A stretch of 64,000 bases of DNA from Oryzias latipes. Lineage: Eukaryota; Chordata; Actinopteri; Beloniformes; Adrianichthyidae. Numbering within the stretch: the stretch's first letter is position 1; every line of letters begins with the position of its first letter. The notes under the pieces are model-generated. The model was not told where the DNA came from. It did not search any database and worked only from the letters and a program-made list of their open reading frames with translations. The stretch lies in assembly GCF_002234675.1 (NCBI RefSeq), contig NC_019862.2:24362160-24426159 (forward strand), given 5' to 3'. Positions 59,107 through 64,000 of the stretch are shown here, in pieces. The position numbers and the translations under genes are program-made.

Positions 59107-59650
59107 TTTATGTAAGGGTTAATGGCCAACGAAGTGTGCGTTTATTACTTTTTAACGCACGCCGTGGAAGCCTGAACCGTCCGACGCGAAGTGTGTTAAA
59201 AAGTTATAACCGCACACTTCGAAGGCCATTAACCCGCTTATACCATGGTCACTTACAAAAGCAATACATATTAACCGGGTTTTAGTCCTTAATTCTTGTT
59301 TTTTTTTCCGATTTGGATCGCTTTTGTCACAAAAAGCGATGCGCTGCATCACGTAACATATAGTCCGCGTCGCGCAGCACCACCGCTGCAGTCAAGATTC
59401 AGCGATATATATATGCTGATCGTCCCGATGGATTGAATAAAGCATCAGTTCAGAGAGAAAGTTCATCTCTTACCGCTTGGTTTTGTCCAGATGATGAAGC
59501 AAAAGGTTGTTTTAAAGAAGCCGGCGCAGTGATACAAAACATTTAAGCTAGCTGACCGGAACTTCTTTTTTCACCGTGCGGTTATCAGATTTTAATGCAC
59601 ACCCAGCAGCCAATCATAATCGAGTATTCAACCGGACCATGGTATAAATA
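59107..59650. repeat. Palindromic repeat, copy 2 (long form)
   Basis: GGGTTAATGGCCAACGAAGTG (59115 on) and GCACACTTCGAAGGCCATTA with ACCCG form a hairpin of about 125 bp. TTATACCATGGTC follows, and GGACCATGGTATAAA closes the element near 59649, giving an outer inverted pair. Related to 43376-43550. Confidence 0.65.
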
Positions 59651-59729
59651 TTTCTAAGACATTGAGTCTTAAGTTTAAGGCCAAAACTTAAATAAAGCTA
59701 TGTGCTTTTATTACATTAAGCTTTGATGA

Positions 59730-59890
59730 ACATTGCTTTGTTTACATTTTTAATTGTGTTGACTTGCTTTATAAAGAAAGATGATGATGAAGAGAAATTT
59801 GAATGCAGAAGCCCGAAACATGCGTTTCTGTGCGTTTACATAGACTTTTCATTGGAAGTGGCCACGTTGCCAAGGTTGGTGTGGTTTAGC
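59730..59890 (-). mobile_element. Possible fragment of the MADF-remnant MITE family
   Basis: GAAGCCCGAAACATGCGTT then GTTTACATAGACTTTTCATTG matches, in reverse, the left part of the family at 16580-16630 (ATGTAAACACATG, CGGGCTTCC). Confidence 0.4.
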
Positions 59891-60929
59891 GTTACACAAA
59901 TGATAGACTGATTTTTTTTTCTGCAAATTTTGGCTTATTTGTGCCTTTAAATGTTTTTACAAGTTAATACATTTCTACCCTTTGTAACTCAAATCCCCAA
60001 TTTCTATGTTTAAATATTCACAGAACAGCATTTCATGGATCCCACACTGAGAAGTCTCAGAAACCCGCTGATGGCTTTGAATTATTTACATCTAAAAGTA
60101 AAATGACTTTTTTTCAAAATACTTTGATATCTGAAAAAGATTATGTATTTTGAAGAAAGGCTCTCTCTTTCTAAGCTTGAAACTAAAACCTTCACAAAGT
60201 TGGATGTGGAAACATTTCAAATGTTTGGTTGAACCCTGAAATATTTTCGTGGGAAAAATAAAAAGTTGCAAACTGCGTTAAATGGTCTTCATCTTCTTTT
60301 TCTCACCCCACCACCACCATGGCGTGTCCACAGTAAAGTCGCACTCACATCGGGGGAATCGGTTTCCTGTGTAAAAACCCAAAGAGGGTTCTGTGTGGCT
60401 GCTTCATCACACCATTGGTGGTCCAGAGCTGTGGACTCCAGTGCAGAACAAATCTGGAGTCAGATCAAATGTGCCAGGAAAGGATCCTCCTATGACATTA
60501 ATGTGTATTGTGTCATTGCTAAAAACTGCTTGATGTAAAACTAAATGCAAAACACTTGGTGATTTGCAAGACAGGATATATGTTATCCTGCACATTTAGT
60601 CATTTAGCTCAGTATAGCTTCAGATCAGGATCCGCTTAAAATGAACGAAAAACAAGTTTGTACATTTGGGAAAAAGTAAAGAAAAATTGTAGGAACACAC
60701 TGTAAACTGGAAGTAAATATTGTAAAATAGACATTGTACATTTGAAATAAAAAATAGTTTTAAAGTTAAAAGAAATAGAATAAACATTGTAAATTTGAGA
60801 CTTCAATAAAAAAAAGATAATTTTTCATTTTTAACAGCTGCCGTTTTTATTTTCAAGTTAGAGTGGCATTTCAGTCCTGAATTTACAGTTTCAATTCAGA
60901 CTTTTCACCTTTGCTGTTCAGCCTAGCTA

Positions 60930-61280
60930 TACATGGGGGCGGGGCTTTGAGCCCATAATATCCAGTGACAGAAGTTAGCGCTGATATTGCTCTCCATTTT
61001 TGTTGCACCGCTAATGTTAGGTTGGCGGTGTGAGGGGCTGTAAGCTAGCAGGAGAGAGTGTAAACTGATGGATGACGGGAAGTTGGGACAGGCTTACTTC
61101 CCGCCAACAGTCCCGCGCACAACTCAGAGATGATTTGCTAAAGAACTGCCGTTCTGCATAATCTATGTCCTAGAAAACAACACTTATTTTTAATTAGTGA
61201 CTAAAAAATGCATAATCATAATTAAAAGACCACTGGGAATGCTTTCACAATAGATCAAAAGATGATTGCAGTGGCACTTT
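60930..61280 (-). repeat. Dispersed repeat, second of an inverted distant pair
   Basis: Reverse-orientation counterpart of 310-620. Includes ATAATCATAATTAAAAGACC and TCCTAGAAAACAACA. Boundaries approximate. Confidence 0.5.
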
Positions 61281-62037
61281 AAGCTCGGCAAAACCCTTTT
61301 TTCTCCCCACGTGTTCTCCTTTGCATTCTCTGTTGGGTGATAAATCAACATGGTATCCACACTTAGGCACTGATCTTTATAAGCGATGTTCAGGGACAAG
61401 CTCCCATGCTGCTGTGGTAGAGATGTAAACAAAACTCAACCCCGAAGAAGAACCCCAACCCTGTACCTTCACAGAGGCTGGATTCCGGACTCATAGCTGA
61501 TTTTGGCTGCTGTGGGGACAAAAAAACTCCAATGTATTTAAATTAGGAATCCTCGCTGGAAATTCTGATTAGACTGGGAAAATCCAAACCCAAGTTCAGA
61601 GAAAAATTGTCATTTATAAGCCAGTTCTAACAAAAAGAAAGATCTAATCAAAACACACATACGGGAACGCATGGTGATGCATTGTCGCTCGCTAACAACA
61701 ATGAACGCATGAATGATTTTTATGAAACTGTAAATCAGAGTGGAAGTGGATAACGATCAGAAATGTGGTTTGAATGAAAAAGCCTTCGTACTTGTGTGAG
61801 AACGGTTTTGTTTTGGGCCTTTCTTTCCCTTTTTCCTCTCATCCTGTCATCAATAAAGTTACAAATCATTTTCTGCTGTACGTGTTAGAATCCAGAACTC
61901 AGCAGGGCTGAGGTCTGGATGAGGTCATGTTCCGCTTCAAAACATTTAACAGGTGTCAACATCTAAAAAGCGTTCCTACATTTGTCCCGATTCTTTACTG
62001 CTGCTTTCTGTTGTTCTAATTGAAACATTTGTTTTCC

Positions 62038-62074
<37 letters not shown>

Positions 62075-62654
62075 TGTCCTGCAGCAGCAGCTGTATGGAA
62101 TCTCTTTTCATACATTAAGTTTCCATCCACATCTGTAAAACCAGAGCTCCCTGCATGCCTGAGTGTGATTTACTGTTTAATCTGTGCGGGTTTATGAAGG
62201 CCGGGAGGATTAGATCCAGGTCTGGTGTGGACGGGGCGGGTCAGGGTCATTCATCAGCATTTCTGACAGAACGGAGATACCAAACTGAGCAGAAGTTACC
62301 CGCTGACAGATTAATGATCCGATCCACTCAGACAGAATCAACACCATGTTCATGGGAACTCTAAGGAGAAGAACTGTGTGGATTCTGCTCAGGCTGCCTT
62401 AACTCAGAGACTGGTAGGAGAACTTCAGGTTAATTAACACTGTTTACACAAGGCGCATGAAAAACTACGGAAACCAGAACCACATTTAACCACAAAATGT
62501 TAAATAGTAAAGAAAGTCGAAGCTACATTTATCACCTAATTTAAGTTTGGAACCAAACCAGCACAGACCAAGAAAAACGCTTCAAAGGAAGTTAGCATTT
62601 TTGAAAATCAAATAAATCATTTTAATAATACATAATCAAAGAAACCTTGTTACT
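61281..62654. other. No gene recognised
   Basis: Contains the (TG)n tract at 62040-62071. The rest shows no supported feature, and in particular no ephrin exon 1. Confidence 0.4.
62040..62071. repeat. (TG)n microsatellite
   Basis: About 16 TG units. Confidence 0.95.
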
Positions 62655-63055
62655 TTTTTTCATTCATTTTCTTGACCGTTTTTCCCTTTCGGGGTCACGG
62701 AGCTGCCGGAGCCTATCCCGGCCACTTGTGGGCGAAGGCAGGGGACAACCTGGACAGGTCGCCAGTCTGTCGCAGGGTAGAATGTCCACAAACACACACC
62801 CATTCACTCTCACTCTCACACCTAGGGACAATTTAGAGTTGCCAATTAACCTATGAAGCATGTTTTTGGACAGTGGGAGGAAGCCGGAGACCCCGGAGAA
62901 AACCCACGCATACACGGGGAGAACATGCAAACTCCACACAGAAAGGTCCCCCATTGATCTTGTGTTTTTTCATGTCCCCCAGCCGGGACTTGAACCGGAG
63001 GCCTTCTTGCTGTGAGGCAAGAGCGCTAACCACTGCGCCACCGTGCAGCCATAAC
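62655..63055 (-). mobile_element. Dispersed teleost repeat with tRNA-like head, copy 5 (full)
   Basis: Best copy. Read on the - strand: head GGTGGCGCAGTGGTTAGCGC (A-box like), GGTTCAAGTCCCGGC (B-box like), then the body shared with the other four copies, to a CATTCATTTTCTTGACCG end near 62660 in + reading. Confidence 0.8.
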
Positions 63056-63381
63056 CTTGTTACTGATTGGATAAATACGGTGGCCCTGAAGTGCAAATCA
63101 CACCGACAAATCACTCATCGCAAAAACAGTTCAAAGATCACAATGACAATTTAAACTAATAAAGAATAAACTATTTTACATTTTAGAAATTAAAATAAAA
63201 TTCAAGAAACCAAAATGTAATTCCAACAAAAATGAAATAAAATAAACAGGAAACGTTTTGGAAGACAAACCTAATTTCCAGAAATCTAAATGAAATGTCA
63301 AAAAATAAAACAAACTAAGAAACTGGAAAAGATGATTGGATGATTGTGTTTGTTTACCCTTTCAACTGGAAATTATTTGGC

Positions 63382-63708
63382 CTGTGGCGGAGCTAGAACA
63401 TTTTACATTGGGGGGGTCAGAAAACTTTGAAAGGGTGGTCATTACAAATGAAAGACGCAACAATATGTATTTTAAACAGTTTTATTATTGTAATTGTGAT
63501 TAATAATATAACAGCAGTTTTTTTTAGCTGAGGTGATATTACTATTGTTATTTTTGGTGAATTTTGCAATGCTTCAAGAGGTTTTATTTCTTAATCTTTG
63601 TCAATAATCAAACTTATATTGACACAAAAACAGGGGGGTAAAATGGAAGGTCGTTGCTTTTTCTTCTGGGGGCAGCTGCCCCCTTGCCCTCTTGTAGCTC
63701 TGCCCCTG
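63382..63708. mobile_element. hAT-like MITE
   Basis: CTGTGGCGGAGCTAGAACA at the left and GTAGCTCTGCCCCTG at the right are imperfect inverted termini, with G-rich subterminal blocks (TTGGGGGGGTCAG, GGGGGCAGCTGCCCCC). No clear duplication. Confidence 0.6.
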
Positions 63709-64000
63709 CATCGCAAAACCTTCCAGCAGAAGATATTTCATTAAACTTCTGATCACAGCAACTAAAAGGTTTTTTTTAATGCTTAATCATCTCTTTACCA
63801 CAGTTCAGTTAAACATCCTTCTGCTTTCCCTCTTCTTCAAAACTCAAACGTCATCGTCCAATCAGCGATGTCCCATAGGTTTCTTCTTTTGTGTTTTATT
63901 TTTTTATATTTTTGACTTCTGGAAATTGCTTTTTTTTTCTGAAAGTTTTTTTTTTTTAAGTTTTGGTTTCTGGAATTTAGTTTTGATTTTGCACAGTCCT
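63709..64000. other. AT-rich end of window, nothing recognised
   Basis: Poly-T-rich, no supported feature. Confidence 0.5.

Noticed and set aside
62990-63050. Possible tRNA gene
   Set aside because: A- and B-box-like motifs are present, but the cloverleaf cannot be closed and the block is the head of a dispersed repeat.
62873-63154. 93-codon + and 87-codon - frames
   Set aside because: They translate the dispersed tRNA-headed repeat, which is non-coding in all copies.

Overview
The window is a gene-poor, transposon-rich stretch of nuclear DNA from a teleost fish, probably a percomorph. The evidence is a set of vertebrate split genes with GT-AG introns, very long introns, and repeat families typical of teleosts (L2 and Rex1-like LINEs, hAT, piggyBac and Harbinger MITEs, a dispersed tRNA-like-headed repeat). 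Nothing in it looks bacterial. From memory, human 19p13.3 carries FAM174C next to EFNA2. The same two genes frame the middle of this window, so the block is conserved.

Three real genes can be built exon by exon. (1) fam174c on the + strand has exons at 11932-12203, 17099-17221 and 18064 onward, encodes 132 residues, and has a CRE plus E-box promoter. (2) A short TAL/LYL-class bHLH transcription factor lies on the - strand (28701-28661, 28331-28264, 26987-26632; 154 residues) with a TATA box about 100 bp before the start codon. (3) The ephrin-A2 gene efna2 lies on the - strand (exons at 46275-45983, 43292-43227 and 37705-37578). Its exon 1, with the signal peptide, was not found and probably lies beyond the right edge.

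Most of the remaining recognisable sequence is mobile DNA. Region by region: 1-11.8 kb holds hAT, piggyBac and foldback elements and a GC-rich island at about 5.9-7.0 kb. 12-18 kb is fam174c intron sequence carrying a LINE relic and a transposon nested inside another. 19-32 kb holds LINE relics, a pair of related hAT MITEs and a cluster of seven piggyBac-type MITEs around the bHLH gene. 32-46 kb is the efna2 region. 46-64 kb is repeat-rich, with one striking composite.

That composite, at 52638-57279, is an LTR retroelement flanked by a 4-bp duplication (CATA). It has a primer-binding site identical, as remembered, to the proline-tRNA site used by gammaretroviruses. Immediately after the primer site, where gag and most of pol should be, lies an intron-free antisense copy of the BTB-BACK part of a KLHL7-like gene. 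A remnant of the element's own coding tail follows, split by a later 5'-truncated L2 LINE, and a Harbinger MITE sits inside the 5' LTR. It is the most unusual structure here: a host cDNA captured in antisense by an LTR element.

The three genes are not an operon. At a larger scale, CTCF-like motifs at 20.6 kb (+) and at 32.3 and 33.1 kb (-) point toward each other across the bHLH gene, which suggests, but does not prove, a small chromatin loop around it.
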